64,000 bases of DNA from Marilutibacter spongiae. GTDB taxonomy: Bacteria > Pseudomonadota > Gammaproteobacteria > Xanthomonadales > Xanthomonadaceae. The notes under the pieces are model-generated. The model saw nothing but the letters and a program-made list of their open reading frames with translations, was not told the DNA's origin and searched no databases. A program made the translations under genes and the position numbers. Below are positions 39,964 through 50,161 of this stretch, piece after piece. Numbering within the stretch: position 1 is the stretch's first letter; each line of letters begins with the position of its first letter. The stretch spans positions 100,192 to 164,191 of the forward strand of contig NZ_JACHTF010000010.1 of NCBI RefSeq assembly GCF_014145325.1, read 5' to 3'.

Positions 39964-41457
39964 ATGGCCGTGACCGATACCCTCGCCCCCCTGCGCGCCC
40001 ACGCCGGCTCGCGCCGCACCGTGGGCCTGGACGACGACACCCTGCTCCATTTCGCCGAGCGCCATCCCGCCCTGGTCGAGGCCGTCGAGGCCGCCGCGGA
40101 CGAGTACGCGCGCATCAAGGGCGAGTTCGCCGACCTGCTCGACCTGGACGAGGACGCGCAGGCGCGCGCCGTGCAGGCCGGCTACATCAATTTCTATCCC
40201 GACGACGCGGTGAACCCCTACGTCGCGCTCGCCGCGCGCGGCCCGTGGATCGTGACCCTGAAGGGCGCGGTGCTGCACGACTCGGGCGGCTACGGCATGC
40301 TCGGCTTCGGCCACGCGCCCGAGGCGGTGATCGAGGCCATGGCGCGCCCGCAGGCGATGGCCAACATCATGACGCCCAACCTCTCGCAGCTGCGCTTCGA
40401 GCGCCTGCTGCGCGACGCGATCGGCCTGGGCCGCGATTGCCCCTATGCGAAGTTCCTGTGCCTGAACTCCGGCTCCGAGTCGGTGACCCTGGCCGCGCGC
40501 ATCGCCGATGCCAACGCCAAGACCCTGACCGACGAAGGCGCGCGCCACGCCGGCCGCACGATCAAGCGGGTCGTCGTCAAGGGCGCGTTCCACGGCCGCA
40601 CCGACCGTCCGGCGCTGTACTCGGACTCCTCGCGCAAGACCTACCAGAAGTTCCTGGCCAGCTACCGCGACGAGCAGTCGGTGATCGCCGTGCCGCCGTA
40701 CGACATCGAGGCCCTGCGCCGGGTGTTCGCCGACGCCGAGACGCATGGCTGGTTCATCGAGGCGATGTTCCTGGAGCCGGTCATGGGCGAAGGCGACCCG
40801 GGCCGCAGCGTGCCCCGCGACTTCTACGACGCCGCACGGGAACTGACCCGCACGCATGGCAGCCTGCTGCTGGTCGACTCGATCCAGGCCGGCCTGCGCG
40901 CGAACGGCGTGCTGTCGATCGTCGACTATCCCGGCTTCGAGGGCGCCGAGGCCCCCGACATGGAGACCTACTCAAAGGCGCTCAATGCAGGCCAGTACCC
41001 CCTGTCCGTTCTGGCGGTCAACGCACGCGCCGCGGACCTGTACCAGAAGGGCCTGTACGGCAACACCATGACCACCAACCCGCGCGCGCTCGACGTCGCC
41101 AGCACGGTGCTGTCGATGGTCACGCCGGAGCTGCGCGAGAACATCCGCGCGCGCGGCGCCGAGGCGCTGGAGAAGCTTGAGGCGCTGAAGGCCGAGCTGG
41201 GCGGCGAGATCACCAAGGTCCAGGGCACGGGCCTGCTGTTCTCCTGCGAGCTGTCGCAGGACTTCAAGTGCTACGGCGCCGGCTCCACCGAGGAATGGCT
41301 GCGCGAACACGGGATCGGCGTGATCCATGGCGGGGTGAACTCGCTGCGTTTCACCCCCACGTTCGCGATCACCAGCGAAGAGATCGAACTGCTGGTCGGC
41401 ATGATCCGACGCGCCCTGAAGGAAGGCCCGCGCGCGCGCCAGGCCGCAGCCGCCTGA
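39964..41457 (+). CDS. Class III PLP-dependent aminotransferase
   Basis: A 497-residue class III aminotransferase (ornithine/lysine-epsilon aminotransferase fold). Visible are the PLP-phosphate loop NSGSESVTLAARIADANA, the Asp of LLLVDSIQAG near residue 305, and the Schiff-base Lys in YSKALNAGQYPLSVL near 339. The RBS AAGGAG is 7 bases before ATG 39964, which beats the in-frame ATG at 39940. The substrate is unknown: relatives act on lysine, ornithine or other omega-amino acids. The divergent AsnC regulator suggests amino-acid-responsive expression. An intrinsic terminator follows. Confidence 0.85.
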   Translation: MAVTDTLAPLRAHAGSRRTVGLDDDTLLHFAERHPALVEAVEAAADEYARIKGEFADLLDLDEDAQARAVQAGYINFYPDDAVNPYVALAARGPWIVTLKGAVLHDSGGYGMLGFGHAPEAVIEAMARPQAMANIMTPNLSQLRFERLLRDAIGLGRDCPYAKFLCLNSGSESVTLAARIADANAKTLTDEGARHAGRTIKRVVVKGAFHGRTDRPALYSDSSRKTYQKFLASYRDEQSVIAVPPYDIEALRRVFADAETHGWFIEAMFLEPVMGEGDPGRSVPRDFYDAARELTRTHGSLLLVDSIQAGLRANGVLSIVDYPGFEGAEAPDMETYSKALNAGQYPLSVLAVNARAADLYQKGLYGNTMTTNPRALDVASTVLSMVTPELRENIRARGAEALEKLEALKAELGGEITKVQGTGLLFSCELSQDFKCYGAGSTEEWLREHGIGVIHGGVNSLRFTPTFAITSEEIELLVGMIRRALKEGPRARQAAAA

Positions 41458-41478
41458 GCGCGATTGCCGGCGCATGAA

Positions 41479-41507
41479 GAAGGGCGGCCGCAGGGCCGCC
41501 CTTTTTT
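41479..41507 (+). terminator. Intrinsic terminator of the aminotransferase gene
   Basis: GC-rich stem AAGGGCGGC/GCCGCCCTT with a short loop followed by six T residues, 22 bp after the aminotransferase stop. The REP array starts just downstream. Confidence 0.88.
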
Positions 41508-41530
41508 GTTCTTCACTACGCATGACGAAC

Positions 41531-42447
41531 GATGGGTTTTGCTTCGCGCTACCCATCCTACGAAGCCACGAACGCCTGATCGCCAACCGCACAGGGCCGT
41601 AGGGTGGGTAGAGCCGAAGGCGAAACCCACCGCCGCGCAGCCACACGCATGACGAACGATGGGTTTTGCTTCGCGCTACCCGTCCTACGAAGCCACGAAC
41701 ACCTGATCGCCAGCCGCGCAGGGCCGTAGGGTGGGTAGAGCCGAAGGCGAAACCCACCGCCGCGCAGCCGCACGCATGACGAACGACGGGTTCTGCTTCG
41801 CGCTACCCATCCTACGAAGCCACGAACGCCTGATCGCCAGCCGCGCAGGGCCGTAGGGTGGGTGGAGCCGAAGGCGAAACCCACCGTCGCGCAGCCGCAT
41901 GCATGACGAACGATGGGTTCTGCTTCGCGCTACCCATCCTACGAAGCCACGAGCGCCTGATCGCCAGCCGCGCAGGGCCGTAGGGTGGGTAGAGCCGAAG
42001 GCGAAACCCACCGCCGCGCAGCTGCACGCATGACGAACGACGGGTTCTGCTTCGCGCTACCCGTCCTACGAAGCCACGAACGCCTGATCGCCAGCCGTGC
42101 AGGACCGTAGGGTGGGTAGAGCCGAAGGCGAAACCCACCGCCGCGCAGCCGCATGCATGACGAACGATGGGTTTTGCTTCGCGCTACCCATCCTACGAAG
42201 CCACGAGCGCCTGATCGCCAGCCGCGCAGGGCCGTAGGGTGGGTAGAGCCGAAGGCGAAACCCACCGCCGCGCAGCCGCATGCATGACGAACGATGGGTT
42301 TTGCTTCGCGCTACCCATCCTATGAAGCCACGAACGCCTGATCGCCAGCCGCGCAGGGACGTAGGGTGGGTAGAGCCGAAGGCGAAACCCACCGTCGCGC
42401 AGCTGCACGCATATCGAACAATGGGTTCTGGTTCGCTCAACCCGCCC
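41531..42447. repeat. Tandem REP/BIME array, seven 127-bp units
   Basis: Starts of the type 1 palindrome fall at 41531, 41658, 41785, 41912, 42039, 42166 and 42293 (exact 127-bp period), with a degraded eighth at about 42420. Type 1 (31 nt, inverse) is followed by a 37-nt spacer, type 2 (33 nt, forward) and a 26-nt spacer. The stems are the same as in the 15 kb array, and part of the 26-nt spacer matches (CACGCAYGACGRAC). Read in reverse complement, it is the 15 kb unit with a head spacer 14 nt longer. A few stem changes are present (for example ACGGGT at 41786). It lies between convergent genes and codes for nothing. Confidence 0.9.
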
Positions 42448-42566
42448 CGTGATGCAACTCGGGCGCGCCTGCTCCCGACCCGGCGCCACGCGCTGGGTGC
42501 CAGCTTCGCTCAGGGGCCCTGCCGCCGGGCGGCAGGGTAGGCGCTGAACGCCCTGCCCCGCCGTCC

Positions 42567-43949
42567 CTACTCCCAGCAGCGGTCGCGCCGTCCCTTGAGG
42601 GTCGCCTCGCGGGCGCAGTCGCGCGGCGCGATGCGGCCCTCGGTCCGCTCTTCCACGCGCTTCGGCCCCGGCCCGGCGTCGACCAGATCGAAGGCATCGT
42701 AAAGCCGCCCGGTCGCGGTGCGTGCTTCGTAGCGCAGCCGCCCGTCGGCGATGCGGATCACCTGGAACCACTGGGTGTCCTCGCCCACCGGCGACATCGT
42801 CGCCCGCGCTTCGTCGGACAGCCGGTACTGCTTAGCCCCGGCGACCGACACCACGAACACCGGCGCGCGCGAGGCCTCGTCCAGGCCGCGGCGGCCGTAG
42901 GTATGGTCGTGGCCCTGCAGCACCAGGTCGACATTGCGCGCGCGCAGCACCGGCAGCAGGTGTTCGCGCAGCGCCGAATTCTCGCGGCCGTCGCGCGGCG
43001 AGAAGAACGGCTGGTGCACGACGACGATGCTCCAGCGGCCCGGGTTGGACGCCAGGACCGCATCCAGCCATCGGGCCTGCCGGGCAGCGCTGCCCAGGTC
43101 GAGCGCGGACGTTCCGTCCAGGACCGCGACCCGCACCCCCTGGTGGTCGAACCAGTAGGTCGTGGGCGCACCGTCGTCGATGCCATTGCCCGGCAGGGCG
43201 AACTGCAACGGCCAGTGGCGACCGAGCACGCGGCGCTCTCGCGGCGTGTCCTCGAACGCCTCGAAGTATTCGTGGTTCCCCGGCGCAGGCGCGGTCAGCG
43301 TCCAGCCCGAGAGCGCGTCGGTGGCGTCGAACCACTCGCCCCATTCGTTGTCGTCGTCGCCATCGCCGCCACTCACCAGGTCGCCCGCGTAGAGCACGAG
43401 GCTGGCCCGCGGCGCATGCCGCGTCGCTTCGCGCACGACGCGGGTGGTCAGGCTGGCGTTCTTGTTCTGGGTGTCGCCGAAGTACAGCAATTCCAGCGGC
43501 TCGCCGGGCAGGCCCGCCGTCCGCAGCTGCATCCAGGGGCTCCAGGCGCCGTCGCCCTGTACACGATAGGCGTACAGCGTTCCCGGCTGCAGGCCATCGA
43601 CGTCGGCGCGATGATGGCGTGCCGGCCCATTCTCCGCCGCCAGCGCGCGCGTTTGCGCGCGGATACGGCGCGGCACGCCCATGTCGGGCGAGTCGCCCGC
43701 GACGACGAGCTCCAGCCAGGGCGACTCGATCCCGGCGCCGCTCCGCCAGGCGACCGCGAAGCCGCGCGCGGCGTCCTGGGCAGGCGTCGCGACGATGCGG
43801 TCGGGGAAGGCGCCCGCCACGTAGCGCGAGGCGTCCGCCGGGACCAGGGTATTGGGCTCGGCCGTCCGCTCCACGGCGTCCGCGGGGACGCTGGACAGCA
43901 GCGAAAGGCCGAGCGACAGCAGGGCCGCGCAAACCCGGGGCGCCCCCAT
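42567..43949 (-). CDS. Secreted purple-acid-phosphatase-like metallophosphoesterase
   Basis: A 460-residue protein with a signal peptide, an N-terminal fibronectin-III-like part (about 30-150) and a calcineurin-type metallophosphoesterase domain. Motifs in order: YFGDTQ, YAGDLVSGG, GNHEYF, VVVHQPFF and QGHDHTYGR, giving a complete dinuclear metal site. This is the architecture of bacterial purple-acid-phosphatase relatives. The ATG at 43949 lies just after the stop of the phytase-like gene, so the two form an operon with that gene first. It would release phosphate from organic esters in the periplasm. Confidence 0.85.
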   Translation of the reverse strand: MGAPRVCAALLSLGLSLLSSVPADAVERTAEPNTLVPADASRYVAGAFPDRIVATPAQDAARGFAVAWRSGAGIESPWLELVVAGDSPDMGVPRRIRAQTRALAAENGPARHHRADVDGLQPGTLYAYRVQGDGAWSPWMQLRTAGLPGEPLELLYFGDTQNKNASLTTRVVREATRHAPRASLVLYAGDLVSGGDGDDDNEWGEWFDATDALSGWTLTAPAPGNHEYFEAFEDTPRERRVLGRHWPLQFALPGNGIDDGAPTTYWFDHQGVRVAVLDGTSALDLGSAARQARWLDAVLASNPGRWSIVVVHQPFFSPRDGRENSALREHLLPVLRARNVDLVLQGHDHTYGRRGLDEASRAPVFVVSVAGAKQYRLSDEARATMSPVGEDTQWFQVIRIADGRLRYEARTATGRLYDAFDLVDAGPGPKRVEERTEGRIAPRDCAREATLKGRRDRCWE

Positions 43950-43950
43950 G

Positions 43951-45078
43951 TCAGTTCGCGCAGCTCTTGAGCGACAGCACCGTGGCGATGTCGCGCCAGT
44001 CGAAGGCCGACACGCCCTGGTCGTCGTCGACCGCATAGAAGACGCCCTCCGGAAAGCGTGTATCGCCGGACATGTCGAGCCAGACTCCGTCGGTATTCGC
44101 GGTCCGCGCGCCGGCGAAGGCACCGACGTGGGCCAGGCTCACGCGATCGAAGACGTGGAACAGGCTGCGGTCCTTGAACTGGTCGGTGGCCAGCCAGTAG
44201 CCGCTGCCATCGTTGCAGGCGTAGAGCGCCATGCCCTCGGCCTGCGCCTTGAACAGGCCGGCGCCAACGTCGCGCCCGCGGTAACGCCCGTCCAGGCCGT
44301 ATTCGCGCAGGCGCGTGCCCACCGCGACGTCCTCCTCGGCGAGCAACAGGCGATCGTGCGCCACGTCGCCGAACACCGATTCGGCGATGCGGATCGCGCC
44401 GGCGGCATCGGTGGCGCCGAAGCTGCCCACCAGCGTCGCCGACCACTGCCCGTCGTGCTCGACGAGGGCGTAGCGGCGGAAGCGGCGGTCGAGCTCGGCG
44501 AGCGGCGGCGGCACGTCCTCGTCTTCGTCGGACATGTAGTTGTCGCTGACGATCACTTCGTAGCCCTCGCCCAGGTGGCGGACCCACAGGCCGTAAGGCT
44601 GCACGAGTTCGCTGGCACCGAAGCTGGCGACGGGCTCGAAGCCCGGCAGCGCGAACGCCTGCACGCGGCGGTTGTCGCGCTCCACCACGAGCACCAGGTC
44701 GTCGATCACGGCGATGCCGTTCGGACGGTCCAGGCGGCCAGCGCCTGTGCCCGGCCCGGCCACTTCGCGGATGCGTTCGCCGGTGTCGCCGTCGTAGACC
44801 ACGAGCGTGTCGGAGGTCTTGGCGGTGGCGATCAACCAGCGACGCCCATCCGGTGCGCGCCAGGACGCGGGCGAGTCGATGTTGTCGGCGGGCGCCGGCG
44901 CGGTGGTGAAGGCTTCGGCGACCACTCGATGCGGAATCGCGTGGTCGGCGAGGAGCGGATCGACCTCGCCGGCCTCGTCGGGTTCGCGATCGGCCGTCGC
45001 CTCCTTCTCGGCCAGGGTCGTGGTGCATGCGGGCAGGAGGGCGACAGCGAGCAGGAAGGGCAACAAGCGAATGGACAC
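43951..45078 (-). CDS. Phytase-like lipoprotein (beta-propeller)
   Basis: A 375-residue protein with lipoprotein signal and lipobox LPAC, followed by a six-bladed propeller pattern of the 3-phytase family. Typical segments are PAPADNIDSPASWRAP, RRWLIATAKTSDTLVVYDGDTGE, RLDRPNGIAV and, near the end, GSGYWLATDQFKDRSLFHVFDR. Such enzymes hydrolyse myo-inositol hexakisphosphate with calcium. A GTG at 45078 is the proposed start; no ATG is placed sensibly before the signal helix. It is followed by the phosphoesterase and faces the TonB-dependent receptor. True phytase activity is unproven. Confidence 0.8.
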   Translation of the reverse strand: MSIRLLPFLLAVALLPACTTTLAEKEATADREPDEAGEVDPLLADHAIPHRVVAEAFTTAPAPADNIDSPASWRAPDGRRWLIATAKTSDTLVVYDGDTGERIREVAGPGTGAGRLDRPNGIAVIDDLVLVVERDNRRVQAFALPGFEPVASFGASELVQPYGLWVRHLGEGYEVIVSDNYMSDEDEDVPPPLAELDRRFRRYALVEHDGQWSATLVGSFGATDAAGAIRIAESVFGDVAHDRLLLAEEDVAVGTRLREYGLDGRYRGRDVGAGLFKAQAEGMALYACNDGSGYWLATDQFKDRSLFHVFDRVSLAHVGAFAGARTANTDGVWLDMSGDTRFPEGVFYAVDDDQGVSAFDWRDIATVLSLKSCAN

Positions 45079-45294
45079 GGACGGGATCCCGGCAATGAAA
45101 GTGTCAACAAAGCGCCATTTTCTACGCGCCTCGCGTGACAGCGAGATTGCAGCCGCATCGCGAACCACGCCGCGTGCGCCACGGGCTCGCGAACCGTCCG
45201 GCGGCAGGGTCATGCCACCGCCACGAAGGCGTCACGGACCTGCCATCTGCCGTACGTACAAAGGCGGCTTTTACTGAACGCGGATCTTCCGTAC

Positions 45295-47649
45295 ATGAAG
45301 CGCACCTCCCTGGCCACCGGCCTGTCCCGAGCCCTCGTCTGCGCCGCGCTGCTGCCGGCAAGCCTCCCCGCCCCCGCGCAGGACGCGCCCGGCGACGCGC
45401 CCTCTTCGCTCGCCCCGTCCGCCAATGCGTCGATGGGCGCGATGGTGGCCAGGGACCTGGACGCGGTCGTGGTGCAGGGTGAGATCGCCTATCGCGACCG
45501 CACCAACGACATCGAGCCCACCCTGGTCTACGACCTGGAGTACTTCCAGCGCTTCGAGCCGTCCACCGTCGGCGACATGCTCAAGCGCGTGCCCAGCGTG
45601 GTCTTCGTGTCGGACGTGCTCGAGTACGACGCGGTGCAGTTGCGCGGTCTCAGCGCGGCGTACACCCAGGTGCTGGTCAACGGCAAGAAGGTGCCGGGCG
45701 CCGGCGACGACCGCTCGTTCTGGGTCGACCGCATCCCCGCCGAACTGGTCGAGCGCGTCGAGGTCCTGCGCAGCAACAGCGCCAACCGCTCCGGCGACGC
45801 CGTGGCCGGCGCGGTCAACATCATCCTGCGCGATGCCTACGACTTCGACGGCAGCTACATCCGCCTGGGCGCCATGCACTACGACGACGGCGAGATCCAG
45901 CCGACTTTCGCCGCGGTGACCTCCGGCGAGGCCCTGGGCGGGCGCCTGCTCGCGGGCGTCAACGTGCAGGACCGCTACAACCCCAAGCTCAAGCGCAGCG
46001 ATCGCTTCGAGTCGCCGGGCGGCGATTTCGTCGACGCCGAGGACCAGGCAGACACCCGCGACGGCAAGGACTACTCCGGCAACCTCTCCTACACCGTGGA
46101 CGTCGGCGAGAGCGGTCGCCTGTCGCTCGATGGCTTCTACGTGCGCACCGACCGCGACCAGGTCGAGGTCTCGACCGAGTACAACGCGCGCCGCCCGGAG
46201 GACGCGACCGAGATCGCGAACGTGCCCGGCCTGACCCGGATCGACCAGGACAACTGGGGCGTCGGCGCCGAGTACCGCTTCGACATGGCCGGCGGCAGGA
46301 CCGAGATCGACCTCGACCACGCGCGTTTCCGGGACCGCAGCACCGAGAGCGAGGAAGAGATCGCCTACGAGGACGGCAACTGGGATGGCCACGAAGCCGA
46401 GGCCCTGGACATCGACGCCAGCGACACCGAGAGCAGCCTCAAGGTCGCCCACTCACGGCCCGTCGGTGCGGCCGGCATGGAGTTTGGCGTCGACCTGCGC
46501 GCCAAGGAGCGCGAATCCACCCATACCTACTACGAGTTCGAGGCCGACGACGAAGCCGACCCGGTGGTCTACGAACTGGATGCGGTCGTACGCAGCCGCA
46601 TCGAAGAAACCCGCGTCGACCCCTACCTGATGTTCACCGGCGATGCCGGCCCGATGGCCTGGGAGGCCGGCCTGCGCTACGAGACCACGCGATCGGACAT
46701 CCAGGGCGAGGACGGGCGCGTGTCCAACGACTACGACGCGCTGCTGCCCTCGCTGCACCTGAAATGGGACCTGGGCGAGGCCAACCGGATCCAGCTCTCG
46801 CTGGCCCGCAGCCTGCGCCGTCCGGCGTTCAACGAACTGACCCCGGCGCTGCTGCAGGAGGAGTTCGGCGACAACGACTTCCTCGGCAATCCGCTCCTGG
46901 ACCCCGAGACCGCCAACGGCATCGACCTGGGCTTCGAACATCGTCTTGGCAAGCGCGGCGTGGTCGGGGTGAACCTGTTCTACCGCGACATCCAGGACCT
47001 CATCGAGACCGTCAACACGGGCGAGCCCAACGAGACGGCCTTCGACGACTACGCCGACGACATCGCCGACTACATGGACGAGAACGGCGTCAGCGAGGAC
47101 GAAGCGCTCGCCGCGGTGCCGTTCGACCCCGACAGCTTCATCTACACCGCCCGCAACGTCGGCGACGGCAAGGCCTGGGGCGTGGAACTGGACCTGTCCA
47201 CGCCGCTGACCGCGATCGGCCTGCCGAACACCGGCGTGTTCGTGAATTACTCCTGGCTCGACAGCGAGGTCGAGGACGAGCTGGGCACGCGCCGCTTCAA
47301 CAACCAGGCCGAGTACGTCTACAACGTCGGCTTCATCCAGGACCTGCCCGCGTGGGGCGCCTCCTTCGGCGCCAGCTACCGCAAGCAGGGGGAGGCCTTC
47401 ATGCGCGTGCTGGCCGAGGAAGTGCGGACCACCTACGACGGCGACCTGGAAGTCTTCGTCGAGAAGCGCTTCGGCGACAACATCTCGGTGCGCCTGAGCG
47501 GCACCAACCTGCTCGACGCCTACAAGCGCGAGTACTTCGACAAGTTCGACAACCTCGCCGACCAGCTCGATCGCGACTACGACGAGTACGAGCTGGAAGC
47601 CGAGCATGCCGGCCCGCGTTACCAGTTGGTGATGCGCTGGGCCTTCTGA
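45295..47649 (+). CDS. TonB-dependent outer-membrane receptor
   Basis: A 784-residue receptor with signal peptide (about 1-28), plug domain (about 60-185, with DMLKRVPSVVF, VQLRGLSAAYTQVLVNGKKVPG and IPAELVERVEVLRS) and a 22-strand barrel ending in the aromatic YQLVMRWAF, the usual outer-membrane C-terminus. No N-terminal signalling (STN) domain is present. The extracellular loops are rich in Asp and Glu, which could bind cations or a cation-complexed ligand. It is divergent from the phytase-like and phosphoesterase genes, 216 bp apart. Uptake of inositol phosphates or a released product is an inference from context. Confidence 0.88.
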   Translation: MKRTSLATGLSRALVCAALLPASLPAPAQDAPGDAPSSLAPSANASMGAMVARDLDAVVVQGEIAYRDRTNDIEPTLVYDLEYFQRFEPSTVGDMLKRVPSVVFVSDVLEYDAVQLRGLSAAYTQVLVNGKKVPGAGDDRSFWVDRIPAELVERVEVLRSNSANRSGDAVAGAVNIILRDAYDFDGSYIRLGAMHYDDGEIQPTFAAVTSGEALGGRLLAGVNVQDRYNPKLKRSDRFESPGGDFVDAEDQADTRDGKDYSGNLSYTVDVGESGRLSLDGFYVRTDRDQVEVSTEYNARRPEDATEIANVPGLTRIDQDNWGVGAEYRFDMAGGRTEIDLDHARFRDRSTESEEEIAYEDGNWDGHEAEALDIDASDTESSLKVAHSRPVGAAGMEFGVDLRAKERESTHTYYEFEADDEADPVVYELDAVVRSRIEETRVDPYLMFTGDAGPMAWEAGLRYETTRSDIQGEDGRVSNDYDALLPSLHLKWDLGEANRIQLSLARSLRRPAFNELTPALLQEEFGDNDFLGNPLLDPETANGIDLGFEHRLGKRGVVGVNLFYRDIQDLIETVNTGEPNETAFDDYADDIADYMDENGVSEDEALAAVPFDPDSFIYTARNVGDGKAWGVELDLSTPLTAIGLPNTGVFVNYSWLDSEVEDELGTRRFNNQAEYVYNVGFIQDLPAWGASFGASYRKQGEAFMRVLAEEVRTTYDGDLEVFVEKRFGDNISVRLSGTNLLDAYKREYFDKFDNLADQLDRDYDEYELEAEHAGPRYQLVMRWAF

Positions 47650-48057
47650 CCGCATCCGCGCACTCGACGCGCCCACCGGATGCCCCTGCCGGGCACCGCG
47701 TGGGCGCGCGCCCCTCCCCGACGCGTTGCCGTCAGGGGCGACTTGGCGGGCGATTGCTCACGCCCCTCCGCCCGGCGGAGGGCGGCCTCCCGGCATTCGG
47801 CCTTGCGGGATCGGCACGACCCTGTTCGATGGAGACCGCTCACGAGTCCCCGGCAACGGCGCGGGCGGCAACATTCCAACACGTGCGTTACGACGGCAAA
47901 GGCCCAACGGCTGGATCCCAGCGTTCGCTGGGATGACGAGCCAAACAGACACGGCCCAGTGGCCGTACGGTGCCCGCGAAGCTCACGAGACCGTCATCCC
48001 AGCGAACGCTGGGATCCAGCCTTTCGCCCCCGCCCCGGACATGCAGGCACCACGACT
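47650..48057. repeat. 408-bp intergenic region with two palindromic repeats
   Basis: No gene is seen between the receptor and the aminotransferase. Two palindromes of one family lie here in opposite orientation: 47909-47938 and 47992-48021, each with arms GGATCCCAGCG/CGCTGGGAT between GCTG and GACG ends. Related copies occur at 54492-54952. The rest of the region shows nothing distinctive. Confidence 0.65.
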
Positions 48058-49332
48058 TCAGCCCGCGAGCGCCGCCCGCACGCTGGCCAGCTTGACGCTG
48101 TTGGCGAAGACCGCCATCGCGGTCTCCAGTTGCGGCAAGGAAGGCACCGAGGGTGCGATGCGGATGTTGCGGTCCTGCGGATCGCGACCGTAGGGAAAGG
48201 TGGCACCCGCCGGGGTCAGCTTCACCCCGGCCTCGGCCGCCAGTGCCACCGCCGCCGATGCGACGCCGGGGCGCGTGTCGAAGGCGACGAAGTAGCCGCC
48301 CGCCGGCGCCTCCCATTGCCCGAGGTCGCCACCGGCGAACTGTTCCTCCAGCACGCGCAACACGATCGCGAAGCGCGGCGCGAGGATCGCCGCGTGGCGC
48401 TGCATGTGCGCCATCAGCGCATCGCGGTCGGGCAGCAGGCGCACCGTGCGCAACTGGTTCACCTTGTCCGGGCCGATGGTGCACGCAGTGAGGAACGCCT
48501 TGAAGCCGGCCAGGTTGGCCGGCGAGGCCGACATGAACGCCACGCCCGATCCGGCATGGGTGATCTTGGAGGTGGAGGCGAACTGCAGCACCGAATCGAC
48601 GGTACCGTGGGCGCGGCAGGCCGCCTCGATCGACGCCAGCGGGCGCACCTCACGCAGGTCGTGCACCGCATAGGCATTGTCCCAGAACACCCGGAACCCC
48701 TCGCCCGCCACCCGTGCCAGGCGCGCGATCCGGTCCACGGTTGCGTCCGAATACACCACGCCGGTGGGATTGGAGTACTTCGGCACGCACCACATGCCCT
48801 TGATCGTCGGATCGGCGGCGAGCATCGCCTCGACCCGGTCCATGTCCGGGCCTTCGGCGGTCATGGGGACGGTGAGCATCTCGATCCCGAGCTGTTCGCA
48901 GACGGTGAAATGACGGTCGTAGCCGGGGACCGGGCACAGGAAGCGCACCGTGCCGCCTCGCGACCAGGCGCTGTCCGCGCCGGTCAGGCCGAAGCGGTGG
49001 GCCACGAGCACGGCCTGGTACATCAGGGTGAGGCTGGAATTGCCGCCGACCAGCACCGAGCCGGGGTCGACGCCCATCAGCGCGGCCCCGAAGCGCTTGG
49101 CTTCGGGCAGGCCGTCCAGGCCGCCGTAGTTGCGCGTGTCGGTGCCGTCCTCCGCCAGATAGCGCCCGTCGAGGATGCCGTCCAACGCGTCGGAAAGCGC
49201 GAGCTGCTCCGCCGAGGGCTTGCCGCGGGTCAGGTCCAGCGCCAGGCCTTGGGCGACGAAGGTCCGGTGCGCGTCCGCCAGCTGTGCTTCCAGTGCCCTG
49301 AGCTGCCCGGGCGCGGCATGTTCGAGTTGCAA
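48058..49332 (-). CDS. Class I-fold PLP aminotransferase (type Ic family)
   Basis: A 424-residue PLP enzyme of the putative aspartate/alanine aminotransferase Ic group. Visible are [53 protein letters not shown], the Asp-Ala-Tyr of WDNAYAV and the PLP lysine in [15 protein letters not shown]. No ATG precedes the homologous region, so a TTG at 49332 is proposed: GGAGA lies 8 bases before it. The reading frame continues far upstream across upp on the other strand, and that part is rejected. Substrate not determined. It converges on the TonB-dependent receptor with REP-containing DNA between. Confidence 0.85.
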   Translation of the reverse strand: MQLEHAAPGQLRALEAQLADAHRTFVAQGLALDLTRGKPSAEQLALSDALDGILDGRYLAEDGTDTRNYGGLDGLPEAKRFGAALMGVDPGSVLVGGNSSLTLMYQAVLVAHRFGLTGADSAWSRGGTVRFLCPVPGYDRHFTVCEQLGIEMLTVPMTAEGPDMDRVEAMLAADPTIKGMWCVPKYSNPTGVVYSDATVDRIARLARVAGEGFRVFWDNAYAVHDLREVRPLASIEAACRAHGTVDSVLQFASTSKITHAGSGVAFMSASPANLAGFKAFLTACTIGPDKVNQLRTVRLLPDRDALMAHMQRHAAILAPRFAIVLRVLEEQFAGGDLGQWEAPAGGYFVAFDTRPGVASAAVALAAEAGVKLTPAGATFPYGRDPQDRNIRIAPSVPSLPQLETAMAVFANSVKLASVRAALAG

Positions 49333-49527
49333 GAGAGGGGTCTCCGGAGAATGGGGGGCCGCCGGGCCTGTCGCCGTTGCGGCCGCGCAAGGATGCGGCA
49401 ATCGCGCGCGGATGCAAGCCATGCCTTCGTCGCACGGCCATGGTCGACGGTCGATGGACGACGGCGACGGGTGCGCTCCACGGGCCGCTGCGGCACACTC
49501 GGGTGCCCGGTCGGAACAGGAATCGCC

Positions 49528-50157
49528 ATGAAGGTCGTCGAGGTCGTGCACCCGCTGGTCCAGCACAAGCTGGGCCTGATGCGTCGCGCGGAGAACAGCA
49601 CCAAGTCCTTCCGCGAGCTGGCCTCGGAGGTCGCCACCCTGTTGACCTATGAAGCCACCGCGGACCTGGAAACCGAGGCGACCACGGTCCAGGGCTGGGC
49701 CGGTCCGGTCGCGACCCGCCAGATCAAGGGCGCGAAGATCACCCTGGTGCCGATCCTGCGCGCCGGCCTGGGCATGCTGCCGGGCGTGCTGGAATTGCTG
49801 CCGGCGGCCAAGGTCGGCGTGGTCGGCCTGCAGCGCGACGAGGAGACCCTGCAACCCGTGGGCTACTACGAGAAGCTCAGCGGCCGCATGGACGAGCGCA
49901 CCGCGCTGGTGCTCGACCCGATGCTGGCGACGGGCGGCACCCTCATCGCCACGATCGACATGCTCAAGGCGGCCGGTTGCCGGCGCATCAAGGGCCTGTT
50001 CCTGGTCGCCGCCCCCGAAGGCCTCGCCGCCCTGGAAGCGCGCCATCCCGACGTGGAGGTCTACACGGCGTCGATCGACGAGCGCCTCAACGAAGTCGGC
50101 TACATCCTGCCCGGGCTGGGCGACGCGGGCGACAAGATCTTCGGTACCCGCGCCTGA
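49528..50157 (+). CDS. upp: Uracil phosphoribosyltransferase Upp
   Basis: A 209-residue salvage enzyme that makes UMP from uracil and PRPP. Visible: [24 protein letters not shown], and the PRPP loop [13 protein letters not shown], plus [19 protein letters not shown] at the end. ATG at 49528 with an AGGA box. It is a single-gene unit between divergent and convergent neighbours. Nothing unusual. Confidence 0.96.
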   Translation: MKVVEVVHPLVQHKLGLMRRAENSTKSFRELASEVATLLTYEATADLETEATTVQGWAGPVATRQIKGAKITLVPILRAGLGMLPGVLELLPAAKVGVVGLQRDEETLQPVGYYEKLSGRMDERTALVLDPMLATGGTLIATIDMLKAAGCRRIKGLFLVAAPEGLAALEARHPDVEVYTASIDERLNEVGYILPGLGDAGDKIFGTRA

Positions 50158-50161
50158 CGCG

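Noticed and set aside
41531..42447. Open frames of about 108 codons across the second array
   Set aside because: Same reason: they follow the 127-bp repeat and have no ribosome binding site pattern or conserved domain.
42517..42537. GC-rich hairpin CCCTGCCG/CGGCAGGG as terminator of the phosphoesterase gene
   Set aside because: It has no T run on either strand, so it is not called as an intrinsic terminator, though it may stabilise the mRNA end.
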